Shown here: positions 11,941 to 19,935 of the stretch, in pieces
Position numbering within the stretch: position 1 is the first letter of the stretch
Layout: every line of letters begins with the position of its first letter
From: a virus
Strand: one strand, 5' to 3'
DNA: 33,284 bases
Virus record (IMG/VR): IMGVR_UViG_3300046655_000362
Span: 1-33,284 of that record
Notes under the pieces: model-generated
What the model saw: the letters and a program-made list of their open reading frames with translations, nothing else
The model's database searches: none
What the model was told of the DNA's origin: nothing
Translations under genes and position numbers: made by a program

Positions 11941-14319
11941 TTATTTAAATGCCATATAGATAAATGTATCTCCTGCTTTATTGTTTTGTAGGTGGTTACT
12001 TGCACCTACTACGAACCCATCACTATTAGCAGTAAAGACGTGTGTAGAACCTCCTTCTACTTCTGCTATATTTAAATTAGGATAAAGAATGTCATTCATA
12101 GTGTCCATTACATCCCAACCGCTATCATTACCGCTTCTTCTACTATCGTAAATATTCCAATTCGCTGTATCATCTGCGTTTTTTACAATTATCCAAGAAG
12201 GTTTAAATCCTAATCCACTAACAGTAACAGTCGATGTACCTAACCCCTCATAAGTCCCTATCTTACTATATCCATCTACAGATGCAAAACAATAAACAAT
12301 CATTTCTTGCGTTCCACTTGAATCGTTTATTAAACCTGATGATGTTGGAAAGTTAAAATTTGTTGTATCAGGTAACCACCCACTTGCTAAATCAGTTTTG
12401 TCTGCTGTTGTAAATGACAAATAATCTGCGCTACCATCAATAACATCAGTCAATATAAACCAATCTTTAGAAGCGTTTGTCGCTTTAAATATCGCTAATT
12501 CAGGTTTTGTCGCAGTTCCATCTACGGTAAGTCCGTGAGCCACAGTTCCAGAACTTCCGCTTCCTGTATATTTTACAATACTAAAGCCTTTATCATTCGT
12601 TGATATTTGAGAACCCATACCAGATGAATTAGAAACTGCATCGCCTCCTGCTTTCCAACACCAAGCTACATAATCATAGTTATTTGTATTTACCGATGCC
12701 CAATTATCAAGAGAAAAACCATTAGAATCAAAAGAAGTTAAACCCCCACTATTAGCTTCATCCCCAGTTTGATTAGATGAAAGTTGTAAATTTGCGCCCC
12801 TTACAGAATCATAAAGTCTGTTGGATTGACTATAATTTCTATTCTTTATCCAAACTAAACCGCCATCAGTTTCCAAGTCCATACCCACATTAGAAATATA
12901 TTGAGTTGAACCTGTACCCTCATACAATACAGTCTTAAAGTTAGATGTATCTGCACAAGGTTTTTCTTCGTAAAGTTCGGTTACTTGGCTACTTGTAAGG
13001 GCAGTTGAATAGATGCGTACTTGGTCTATTGAGCCATCGAAATATGTTGATGCAGCCCTTCCCAATCTTAAACTTACGTTTTCTGTTGTGTTATTAGTTT
13101 GAGATTGTTGTGTAGAGTAAGATGCTTCTGTTCCATCTATATAGATTTTTAATTCTCCGCTATCTATTGTTTTATCCCAAACACAAACAACGTGATACCA
13201 TTGTCCTGCGCTTATGGTGTTTGATGTAGTAGCATTATGCTCTGTTCCATCTGTAATTCTAAATCTTATAGTTCCATTTGTGTTTACTTGCCCTCCGAAT
13301 GAACATCCTGATGAACAAGTCGAACCGAAAAACATTTGTATTGAAGATAAATCATCAACATTTATCCAAGTGCTTAAACATATAACTGATTTGTTATAAA
13401 GACTAAACCCTGTGTCTATATAACTACTACTCCCATTAAACACCGCAGCTTGACCAAACCGCCCAAACCTGTACTCAATGTTTGATTCAGTACCATCGTA
13501 GCTTCCTGTTTCATCCTCCGCACTATTGTCCAATTTGTAATAAGCGACTGGTGTAGTTCCTGATGGATAGTTTACTGTATCAGTAGTACACTCATATACA
13601 CAAGCGGTTTCTGCGTAAAGAGTAGCCACTTCATCAGATGATAACGCTTTAGAGAATATTCTTACTTGGTCTATTGAGCCGTTAAAGTAATTATGACCTG
13701 TATTTTTCCCCCTTCTGCCAATTTGTAAATCTGCACCATCATTCTGTATTGTTGAATAAGTAGAACTTGCAGTCGTATCTTCAACACCGTTTATATAGAT
13801 TTTAACATCAGAAGTTGTCAATGTAACTGCAATATGATACCATTGGTTTGCATTAAGAACTGTACTTGACGTAACTGTTTGCTGATTAGAATCAGTATTA
13901 TAAATATAAAACTTAATATTTTTTGACGTATCAACAAGTAACATCCAATGCCTATTGCCTGGATTACCACTATCTCTTTTTGCAAGTATATTGTTTTCCG
14001 CAGAAAAACTATTTATGTTTACCCAAGCACTCGCTGTTCCTGTGTGGTTAGCAAACCCAAAGGCATTAGCCGAAGAATCCTCAACCAATATCACACTACT
14101 ACTCCCATTAAACCTTGCACCATAGTTTATCTTGCCTCCTACTCCGAACTCAACGTTGGTGGGGCTTCCTGAATAGTCAGTACCGTCAGGGGCAGTACTT
14201 GCATCATAATCCAAAGAATACAAAGCAACACCACTTGAATCGCCAAAGATGTCAGTTGTTTCAGTTAGACAAGCTGCGTCTGCTACACCTGTGCTTATTA
14301 ATCTTTTGCCTAAAGCCAT
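11941..14319 (-). CDS. LamG-domain receptor-binding/adhesin protein
   Basis: The 792-residue protein is modular. After a short N-terminal anchor come two concanavalin A/LamG-like domains (about 30-238 and 256-452), each with a NGSSS strand, an NANQWYHI/SAGQWYHV motif, IYINGV/IYIDGT and a closing GSIDQVRI..KALSS...LY-x-E-x2-C. The C-terminal part (about 458-792) holds three related modules with VWIKNRN, AIFKATN and IIVKNAD strands and repeated W/YDS motifs, as in marine phage tail proteins (perhaps the family called DUF7483). It probably binds host surface glycans at the tail tip or as a fibre. Confidence 0.85.
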   Translation of the reverse strand: MALGKRLISTGVADAACLTETTDIFGDSSGVALYSLDYDASTAPDGTDYSGSPTNVEFGVGGKINYGARFNGSSSVILVEDSSANAFGFANHTGTASAWVNINSFSAENNILAKRDSGNPGNRHWMLLVDTSKNIKFYIYNTDSNQQTVTSSTVLNANQWYHIAVTLTTSDVKIYINGVEDTTASSTYSTIQNDGADLQIGRRGKNTGHNYFNGSIDQVRIFSKALSSDEVATLYAETACVYECTTDTVNYPSGTTPVAYYKLDNSAEDETGSYDGTESNIEYRFGRFGQAAVFNGSSSYIDTGFSLYNKSVICLSTWINVDDLSSIQMFFGSTCSSGCSFGGQVNTNGTIRFRITDGTEHNATTSNTISAGQWYHVVCVWDKTIDSGELKIYIDGTEASYSTQQSQTNNTTENVSLRLGRAASTYFDGSIDQVRIYSTALTSSQVTELYEEKPCADTSNFKTVLYEGTGSTQYISNVGMDLETDGGLVWIKNRNYSQSNRLYDSVRGANLQLSSNQTGDEANSGGLTSFDSNGFSLDNWASVNTNNYDYVAWCWKAGGDAVSNSSGMGSQISTNDKGFSIVKYTGSGSSGTVAHGLTVDGTATKPELAIFKATNASKDWFILTDVIDGSADYLSFTTADKTDLASGWLPDTTNFNFPTSSGLINDSSGTQEMIVYCFASVDGYSKIGTYEGLGTSTVTVSGLGFKPSWIIVKNADDTANWNIYDSRRSGNDSGWDVMDTMNDILYPNLNIAEVEGGSTHVFTANSDGFVVGASNHLQNNKAGDTFIYMAFK

Positions 14320-14320
14320 A

Positions 14321-14878
14321 TTATTCTATTTCATCAGATGGGAAAAACTGTACTTTGTATTGCAACACAGTCTTGTAAGACTTCTTAGCATTTACTTCGG
14401 CTTCTAATCTGTCGGCTTCTGTAAGTATTCCTGCTCTTTCTGTTGCAACTTCTGTATCAATATCTATATCCCTTTCTGCTTTTCTTATAACTTGCCAATC
14501 GGTAGGCTCTAACATTTTACCTGCCTTAGACTTAATCTCTGCAATCTTACTGGCTTTAATGTCTGCTATTTTGTATCTTTTTTCTGTTTCACCTGTTGGT
14601 TCGCCATCCTCTCCAATAACATCAATATCTTGACTAAAATCTATATCGGTAACGTCATACGTTACTATTGAATTATCTTCGTCAAAGTATAAACCACCTT
14701 TTGTTTGTGTCTGTGGGTCAAAGCTTGGCTTTACTACGTCGTAAATTCCAATAGCTTCAAGATCCTCTTTTGATAAGTTGTTAGCTCCTCCTAAAATATA
14801 TTTAGTAGGTGTCTTTAATGAGTTAGGTAAACTCTTATATATGGTTACTATTCTACCGTTTTCTACTGCTGCTTTCAT
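14321..14878 (-). CDS. Hypothetical tail-fibre-associated protein, 185 aa
   Basis: The 185-residue protein has an N-terminal globular part (MKAAVENGRIVTIYKSLP...) and a C-terminal helical half with KIAEIKSKAGKMLEPTDWQVIRKAERD (about 112-138), a pattern seen in tail-fibre assembly proteins and in DUF4376/XkdW-like proteins of marine phages. It lies directly upstream of the LamG adhesin with a one-base gap, so it may be that protein's chaperone or a connector. The assignment comes from motif shape and position. Confidence 0.55.
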   Translation of the reverse strand: MKAAVENGRIVTIYKSLPNSLKTPTKYILGGANNLSKEDLEAIGIYDVVKPSFDPQTQTKGGLYFDEDNSIVTYDVTDIDFSQDIDVIGEDGEPTGETEKRYKIADIKASKIAEIKSKAGKMLEPTDWQVIRKAERDIDIDTEVATERAGILTEADRLEAEVNAKKSYKTVLQYKVQFFPSDEIE

Positions 14879-14880
14879 AA

Positions 14881-15312
14881 TTATATACTTTGTGAGATTG
14901 ATAGGAAAAATGTGTTAGCGGCAGTACAAGCAACTTGGATAAAGTTTACTGCACCTGATGTACTGCTATACTCCCCAGCAATAGTTGTAGCTGTCAATCC
15001 ACTATTAAGTGTCAATCCAGAGGTTCCTCCTGAATCTGTTATGATAATGTCTTTCACATCGCCTATTGAGGCGTTTGTGAAATTCAATTCAATAGATATA
15101 CTTGAGGTTATTGTAAATACCGCTGCGGTGTCAAAATCTAAACTTAATGTAGATGCGGGAGAAACAGCAGAAGATCCTCTTAAGCTGTCTCCAGTCCCAC
15201 TCTGACCATAAATGTCAGTAGTCATATTATTAACCTTTACAAAGGCTGCTCTGAGAGTATCCCCAGTTCCGTCGTCAGGTGCTGAACCAACTCCTATTGT
15301 TTCTCTTGCCAT
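14881..15312 (-). CDS. Structural protein with DGTGD-x-LR motif
   Basis: The 143-residue protein opens MARETIGVGSAPDDGTGDTLRAA, followed by FVKVNNM. The IG...DDGTGD-x-LR-x-AF-x-KVN motif is frequent at the N-terminus of marine phage tail fibre and neck-type structural proteins. The remainder is Ser/Thr/Gly-rich and beta-strand-like with no charged helices. It could form the base to which the LamG adhesin attaches. The motif is clear; the role is inferred from context. Confidence 0.65.
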   Translation of the reverse strand: MARETIGVGSAPDDGTGDTLRAAFVKVNNMTTDIYGQSGTGDSLRGSSAVSPASTLSLDFDTAAVFTITSSISIELNFTNASIGDVKDIIITDSGGTSGLTLNSGLTATTIAGEYSSTSGAVNFIQVACTAANTFFLSISQSI

Positions 15313-15315
15313 AAT

Positions 15316-15546
15316 TTATTCGAATAATGTTACTAATGTTTGATCTGCTTTTAAATCTGTGTTGTCTACTTTATATAATGTTGTGTCATCAATAGTCAGA
15401 GCCAAGGTCTCAGTTTGTCCACTCACCAGGCTGCCCAAAAAGCAGTCGGGTGAGGAAAAGTGTGGTATAGATTCAGCGACCGTAAAGTCCTCTATGCCAA
15501 ACTCGGTGAAACAATATATCTTACCCCAACCAATACTATTTGCCAT
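15316..15546 (-). CDS. Small structural hypothetical protein, 76 aa
   Basis: The 76-residue acidic protein begins MANSIGWGKIYCFTEFG and is rich in Thr, Leu and Asp. It follows the head-tail connector gene and precedes fibre-type proteins. IGWGKIY followed by a small beta-like domain suggests a virion component. No family is known. Its start overlaps a 28-residue ORF. Confidence 0.6.
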   Translation of the reverse strand: MANSIGWGKIYCFTEFGIEDFTVAESIPHFSSPDCFLGSLVSGQTETLALTIDDTTLYKVDNTDLKADQTLVTLFE

Positions 15547-15622
15547 TCTTTATCTTTTTTAGAAACCTACTGAGCTTAATTACATTCTCAGATTTAGGTT
15601 TATATACTTTTATAATACCCAT
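15536..15622 (-). CDS. Small Lys-rich peptide, 28 aa
   Basis: A 28-codon ORF starts inside the end of the connector gene (ATG 15622, 13-base overlap) and stops inside the start of the 76-residue gene (TAG at 15536, 11-base overlap), filling the 63-base gap. It begins MGIIKVYKPKSENVIKLS and is strongly basic. The double interlock and its composition support it, but its length leaves room for chance. Confidence 0.4.
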   Translation of the reverse strand: MGIIKVYKPKSENVIKLSRFLKKIKNGK

Positions 15623-16119
15623 CCAGCCGCTAAAGGATCTTTATCCGGATACATCCCCTCATCCTGAGACCCTGTGTACTCCGGAAATAAATTACTATTC
15701 TCAATCATATAATCTACAAACCTATTGGTGTAGAAATCAGCAAAGTCCTTTGCCTTTGCTGTGAGCGAGTCCAGCTCGTCCTTAGTCACTGTCTCACTAG
15801 ATTCACTGCTGTGTTTAAATACGCCACCGTTGCTGATTTGAAAAGCAGCAAACGGTATATAACTATATTGACTATACCATATAAGCATCGGCTTAATATA
15901 AGTGTTCAATAATGTTTTATAATCAGAGTTGGCAGCATCATCCAAAGTGTCAGCGGTAATCAAAGTCTGTATCTTTTCATATAATTTAGTCCCTAAGAAG
16001 TTCTGAATATGAACATCCTGGGCCACCTCCACAAACTGGACTAGCTTATCAGTATCAAGCGCACCATCTATGATGGATTTGCGCTTTAACTCAGTCATTG
16101 TTATAAATAATGCTTTCAT
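15610..16119 (-). CDS. Head-tail connector / neck protein (DUF6712-like)
   Basis: The 169-residue protein begins MKALFITMTELKRKSIIDG and continues with a helical pattern: VQDVHIQNFLGTKLYEKIQ-like residues (about 31-52), YKTLLNTYIKPMLIWYSQY (67-85) and a C-terminal FYTNRFVDYMIEN. This layout is typical of the all-helical head completion proteins that many Bacteroidota phages place next to the portal gene. It lies 3 bases after the portal stop, consistent with a ring below the portal. Confidence 0.7.
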   Translation of the reverse strand: MKALFITMTELKRKSIIDGALDTDKLVQFVEVAQDVHIQNFLGTKLYEKIQTLITADTLDDAANSDYKTLLNTYIKPMLIWYSQYSYIPFAAFQISNGGVFKHSSESSETVTKDELDSLTAKAKDFADFYTNRFVDYMIENSNLFPEYTGSQDEGMYPDKDPLAAGWVL

Positions 16120-16122
16120 ATC

Positions 16123-17352
16123 TTATATGTCTCCTTCTATAAGCTCCAAAGACCCTTCCTGTTCGACTTTCTCGGGCTCTACCGTGTCAGTATCTACCTC
16201 AACCGCAGAAAGCTTCTCTCCGGTCTCCTCTTCGCGTTTAATCTTAGTAGCTATATTGTCTAGTTCAGTAAATTCTATTGGCTGTAGCGTTACAAAGTAT
16301 AAATCAAGTATAATATCATTATACGCTAGTAATTCCTTAAAGGAATCCAATAAAAGCTGCTGAAAGGGCCTAATAACCATATTATCCATCAAAATAGACG
16401 CGGTTCTAAGCTCTTCAGCATTATTTCCGAAACCAGTGTTATCTTTTATACCTAAAAGTATCGGAGAAACTACTCCGTGACCTATCATTATCTTTTCTCG
16501 GCTTTCTTTGGCTAAAAACTCATATTGAGCGTGTGCGTCAGGCAAAGTTATAGGTTGAACATCAGATTGGTTCTCTGATCCGTCATTAAAAGCCAAAATA
16601 AAGCGGCCTGCGTTGCTAGAACCAGTGAATTTATCGTAAATCTTATGTTCTATAATTTCTTGACTCTCTTCATTAGGTATGCCGTTGTTAAAGTTAATCA
16701 GCATACTCGGTTGAAGGCCGTTTTGTATGTTAGAAAGGTGATAATTACTTACTTCCTCTTCTAAATTGCAATATTGTAAGCACCCCTGGTAATCTACAGG
16801 TGAATAATAGTAAAAACCGGATTTGTAAGGCTTAATGATATATAGTTCGATACGTTGCGAACGCGTACCATTGCCAAAAGTAGGTATCTTTTTAGGTTTG
16901 TCACTAGGTTTGATGTTTTTCCAATCACTATGGTAATAATAAGCCTTTACTTTTCCATCTACAGCCTTCTCAGCTCTCAATGTCTCCATCGGGAAGTGAA
17001 ATAGACCACCTATTTCTTTCTTTCTATTCTTATAAACGACCTGTACAGCCGCTTGACCTAACATTTTTAGGTCATTTACTATCCTTCTAACCTCTTTTGG
17101 CTGTAATAACGCCTGCATTTTAGCGAACATAACAGGCTTCTCAGCAGAATCAGTAGCATTTAGCCCCCTGCCGTATATCATATCGGAAATACCGTTTATA
17201 CATCGGCTATTTGTAGGGCTTCCCAGGTATCTTAATACCAATTCACCAAAATAATTGTTGTTATCGCCATACTCTACCCAAGCGTTGCGATGTTTCTCAA
17301 CAATCTTTGGAACCTCATATCCTGAAAGGTTTACTACTTTTAAATTCGTCAT
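16123..17352 (-). CDS. Portal protein
   Basis: The 409-residue protein fits a siphovirus portal: N-terminal clip/wing region with VEYGDNNNYFGEL and SRCINGISDMIYG (about 27-63), central VVYKNRKKEIGGLFHFPMET, and the stem/crown part with EFLAKESREKIMIGHGVVSP and NNAEELRTASILMDN (about 277-330). An acidic C-terminal tail rich in Glu/Val ends the protein. Portals form a dodecamer at one capsid vertex, dock terminase and pass DNA. It is somewhat short for the class. It overlaps the gene upstream by 4 bases and precedes the connector gene. Confidence 0.85.
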   Translation of the reverse strand: MTNLKVVNLSGYEVPKIVEKHRNAWVEYGDNNNYFGELVLRYLGSPTNSRCINGISDMIYGRGLNATDSAEKPVMFAKMQALLQPKEVRRIVNDLKMLGQAAVQVVYKNRKKEIGGLFHFPMETLRAEKAVDGKVKAYYYHSDWKNIKPSDKPKKIPTFGNGTRSQRIELYIIKPYKSGFYYYSPVDYQGCLQYCNLEEEVSNYHLSNIQNGLQPSMLINFNNGIPNEESQEIIEHKIYDKFTGSSNAGRFILAFNDGSENQSDVQPITLPDAHAQYEFLAKESREKIMIGHGVVSPILLGIKDNTGFGNNAEELRTASILMDNMVIRPFQQLLLDSFKELLAYNDIILDLYFVTLQPIEFTELDNIATKIKREEETGEKLSAVEVDTDTVEPEKVEQEGSLELIEGDI

Positions 17353-17705
17353 ACCATAATATATTGTTGGTTACTATCGCCAGCATCACTCTCAGTATAT
17401 TGACTGTCATTTATCGTATAATTGCTAGTATCAACATACGAGTCTGTGCAATAAGCCTTAGACCTATAATACAACGTAGAATTCTTAAACAATTCTATAT
17501 TAAACATACTGTTGTCGGACAAAATACTGAAAGTGCAATCCACGTCTATAAAGTTTCCGTTTACTGTGGAGCTTAGACCCGTTAAGGTCTCAGATCTATT
17601 AGTTCCATCCTCAACAATCTTCAAAGACAAGCCTGTCTGAGCCGTAGTGACTCTAGGCAGAATTTTTATAGTTTGTGAATCAGTACTTGGCAATAACCTT
17701 ATCAT
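17349..17705 (-). CDS. Hypothetical virion-associated protein, 118 aa
   Basis: I start at ATG 17705 (MIRLLPSTDSQTIKILPR), because the ORF beyond this point runs through a terminator and the end of the preceding gene. The 118-residue product is rich in Thr, Ser and Asp, looks beta-stranded and ends in YIMV overlapping the portal start by 4 bases. Small beta proteins in this position occur in related Bacteroidota phages; the function is unknown. A virion role is inferred from position. Confidence 0.65.
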   Translation of the reverse strand: MIRLLPSTDSQTIKILPRVTTAQTGLSLKIVEDGTNRSETLTGLSSTVNGNFIDVDCTFSILSDNSMFNIELFKNSTLYYRSKAYCTDSYVDTSNYTINDSQYTESDAGDSNQQYIMV

Positions 17706-17742
17706 ACTAATATAACTAAATATTTTCCTAAGTGTTTTAAAT

Positions 17743-17768
17743 AAAAAAGGGGGCTTGAGGCCCCCTTT
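17743..17768 (-). terminator. Intrinsic terminator after the probable tail tube gene
   Basis: On the minus strand GGGGGC (17765-17760 as GCCCCC complement) pairs with GCCCCC across a 5-base loop (17754-17749), and six T follow (17748-17743). It lies in the gap before the portal cluster and would lower portal expression relative to capsid and tube. Confidence 0.85.
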
Positions 17769-17787
17769 GAACATTAGATTACTAGTA

Positions 17788-18336
17788 TTATAATGTTCTC
17801 TGTGTTGAAGCTGATGCCGTAGCACTACTCATACCAGCAAAAGGATCAGCCGCAGTAGGGCTATCCAAGAAATTAGGCATAGTAGTTTCATTGGCAGTAA
17901 GCGTCAATGTGTAACCCTGTAGGTCACCCATAGCCGTTCCAGTAACAGCAGTTCCACCAGTAACTTCCGCTCCGTGCTCTCTACCGACCAATAAGACGTG
18001 GCCATCAAATGTTTCTACAAAAACGTGAGGTCTTCCAAAAGCCATTAATTTAAGCTCTTTGTTATCCTCTTTAGATAGTTTGTGTAGAGTCAAATTTACT
18101 ACCTGCTCGAAGAAAGTAGTACCGTTTTCAATAGAAGAATTAATATTTGTTTCTAGAGAAGAGTTCCCCTTGACATCATAAGTGTGGTAAGTAAAAGTAC
18201 CGCCTAGATCCGTAACTTCATCATCAGCTAAAGTCACAGTACCTAAATCATCAAAATCCACAAAGTGAATCTTTTTTATACCACCTACCGCATCTTTACA
18301 AGGTTTTGCCCTCCCACCAGTTAAATCGCAAGCCAT
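17788..18336 (-). CDS. Probable major tail (tube) protein
   Basis: The 182-residue protein begins MACDLTGGRAKPCKDAVGGI and has a mixed beta core: YHTYDVKGNSSLETNINSS (about 52-70), FFEQVVNLTLHKLSKEDNKEL and DGHVLLVGREHGAEVTGG. It has its own terminator at each side, as expected for a highly expressed virion component next to the major capsid gene. The beta-rich core with a repeated oligomeric-protein look suits a tail tube, and no other tube candidate is seen. Family identity is not certain. Confidence 0.55.
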   Translation of the reverse strand: MACDLTGGRAKPCKDAVGGIKKIHFVDFDDLGTVTLADDEVTDLGGTFTYHTYDVKGNSSLETNINSSIENGTTFFEQVVNLTLHKLSKEDNKELKLMAFGRPHVFVETFDGHVLLVGREHGAEVTGGTAVTGTAMGDLQGYTLTLTANETTMPNFLDSPTAADPFAGMSSATASASTQRTL

Positions 18337-18349
18337 AATTATAAGTATT

Positions 18350-18384
18350 AAAAAAGGGTAGGTAGGCTCAAGGCTTACCTACCC
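18350..18384 (-). terminator. Intrinsic terminator after the major capsid gene
   Basis: On the minus strand GGGTAGGTA (18384-18376) and TACCTACCC (18364-18356) pair, with further partial pairing towards the loop, followed by six T (18355-18350). It lies 22 bases past the capsid gene stop, separating its high expression from the genes after it. Confidence 0.85.
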
Positions 18385-18406
18385 CTTTAGATTATTAAAT
18401 CAGTTA

Positions 18407-19402
18407 TTAGTTAGCAGAGTTAGTAATACCGTAAGTTACGATATCATCAACAATACCATACTGTACTCCTGCGCTAAATCTCATTACAACTCTTACGTTG
18501 TCAGATCCGTCAAGGTCAGCCATATCTAATACTTTAACCTCGTTGTGGTCAGATAGCAAACCAGTACCAAAGTACAAGTTAGACTTCTCAGCGGCAACAG
18601 CTGTGTTATCAGCAAGACCGTTAGCGACGAACATTTTAACTCCGTCAAAAGCAAGGTTTCCGTTACCATACCATAGAGTTCCTCTTCCGTCTACGCCATT
18701 CCCACCAACAGAAGCAATACCAACATTATCAGAGGCAGCAGCATTTTGCTGAGTGATAGTTGCAAATCCACCTAAAGCTCTTACATAAGCTCTAGCGATG
18801 TTTTGAGAAACGTAGATGTAAAGATCTTCTTTTCCGTAAAGAGTAGAAGGAACCGCGTCAACGATTTTTCCAAGCTCAGTGATTACGTTAGCGGCAGTTA
18901 CAGTAGCACCAGCAACCTCTTGAGCAGCAGGAAGGTCTGCGTCAGCAGCAATTTGAGTGGTCAATCCATCAAATTGCCCTGAAGTAGCAGTAGTACCTGC
19001 CCAAATAGATTGCTCAGTTCTTTGAGCAACTTTTCCAGCAACGTGTCCAATAAGGAAATCACTGAATTTAGAAGGAAGGTCGTGGTGAGCTGAATAACCC
19101 ATAGAAATTGCCTCCCAGTCAGAATAAAAATCTTTCTTACACAATTGTAAATTTACTTGCTGTAGCTCAGGTTGAAGAACTCTTTCAGTAAGTGTAAGAG
19201 TAGAAGTAGCAGTGAAGTCACAAGAAGCGTCTTTAACTATGTCGTCAGTAGATACTTTTTTGATAACCTCTTTGTACTTTACGTTTGGTTTTACAGTAAT
19301 ACCACCATTTTGGATAGTAGAACCGCTTAGCAAGGCAGCTGAGATGTATTCACCTGCAAACTCTCCTGCATAAGATGTAGTAATCGAAGTAGTTGTAGCC
19401 AT
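18407..19402 (-). CDS. Major capsid protein
   Basis: The 331-residue protein begins MATTTSITTSYAGEFAGEY and has features of HK97-fold capsid proteins of Bacteroidota phages: a Thr/Ala-rich N-arm, LQLCKKDFYSDWEAISMGYS (about 85-104), a spine-like helix FLIGHVAGKVAQRTEQSIWAG (about 116-136), and a C-terminal beta part with RVVMRFSAGVQYGIVDDIVTYG. It is flanked by the scaffold gene (21-base gap upstream) and its own terminator. The uniform, low-charge composition and position argue strongly for the coat protein. Confidence 0.85.
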   Translation of the reverse strand: MATTTSITTSYAGEFAGEYISAALLSGSTIQNGGITVKPNVKYKEVIKKVSTDDIVKDASCDFTATSTLTLTERVLQPELQQVNLQLCKKDFYSDWEAISMGYSAHHDLPSKFSDFLIGHVAGKVAQRTEQSIWAGTTATSGQFDGLTTQIAADADLPAAQEVAGATVTAANVITELGKIVDAVPSTLYGKEDLYIYVSQNIARAYVRALGGFATITQQNAAASDNVGIASVGGNGVDGRGTLWYGNGNLAFDGVKMFVANGLADNTAVAAEKSNLYFGTGLLSDHNEVKVLDMADLDGSDNVRVVMRFSAGVQYGIVDDIVTYGITNSAN

Positions 19403-19423
19403 TTTTAGTGTTTGATTATAAAA

Positions 19424-19885
19424 TTATCTTTTAATGTTTGCAATCTTTGCGAATACGATGTCAGCAGTACCTCTGCTTGCACCCTGTGCATATAGATTTA
19501 ATTTTTGGTCAGCCTTTTCTTCGGGGCTGTGTACCATAGGAGAGATTTCTTCTTCAGCAGCAGAAAGCTCTTCTTTAGGTACGTCTTGATTCATTTTTTC
19601 GTCCTTAGCAGTCATCTCGACCATTAGCTTTTCAACCATTGATTTTAATTCGCTAAATTCCTCTTTAGTTACATAAAGATCTTCTTTCGCCTCAACTTCT
19701 TCCACTTCCTCTGAAGTCTCTTCAGTTGATTCCTCATCCTCATTCAGGTTTAACTCCTCTTGAGGATTCTCTTCTACAGCCTCCTCTAGGGCTTCTGTAG
19801 ATAGTTCTTCTTTTTGTGTCTCCTCGGAAGCTTCAGCTCCTAAAAGGACGTCTTTTAGTTTGTCTACGATTTCGGTCGCCTTCAT
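19424..19885 (-). CDS. Scaffolding-like protein
   Basis: The 153-residue protein is extremely acidic in its first half (long Glu runs at about 19-67) followed by a helix KEEFSELKSMVEKLMVEMTAKDE (about 74-96) and a C-terminal piece ending in FAKIANIKR. An acidic, disordered, coiled-coil protein directly upstream of the capsid gene is the usual form of a phage scaffold, with the basic C-terminus able to touch the coat protein. It would be removed by the protease at 21968-23464. Confidence 0.75.
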   Translation of the reverse strand: MKATEIVDKLKDVLLGAEASEETQKEELSTEALEEAVEENPQEELNLNEDEESTEETSEEVEEVEAKEDLYVTKEEFSELKSMVEKLMVEMTAKDEKMNQDVPKEELSAAEEEISPMVHSPEEKADQKLNLYAQGASRGTADIVFAKIANIKR

Positions 19886-19935
19886 AATTTTACTTTATAT
19901 TAATATTACTTATTTAAAATGAATCTGTTGTATTT

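Noticed and set aside
17706-17825. 40-residue N-terminal extension of the 118-residue protein
   Set aside because: It would be encoded across a terminator hairpin and the end of the preceding gene.
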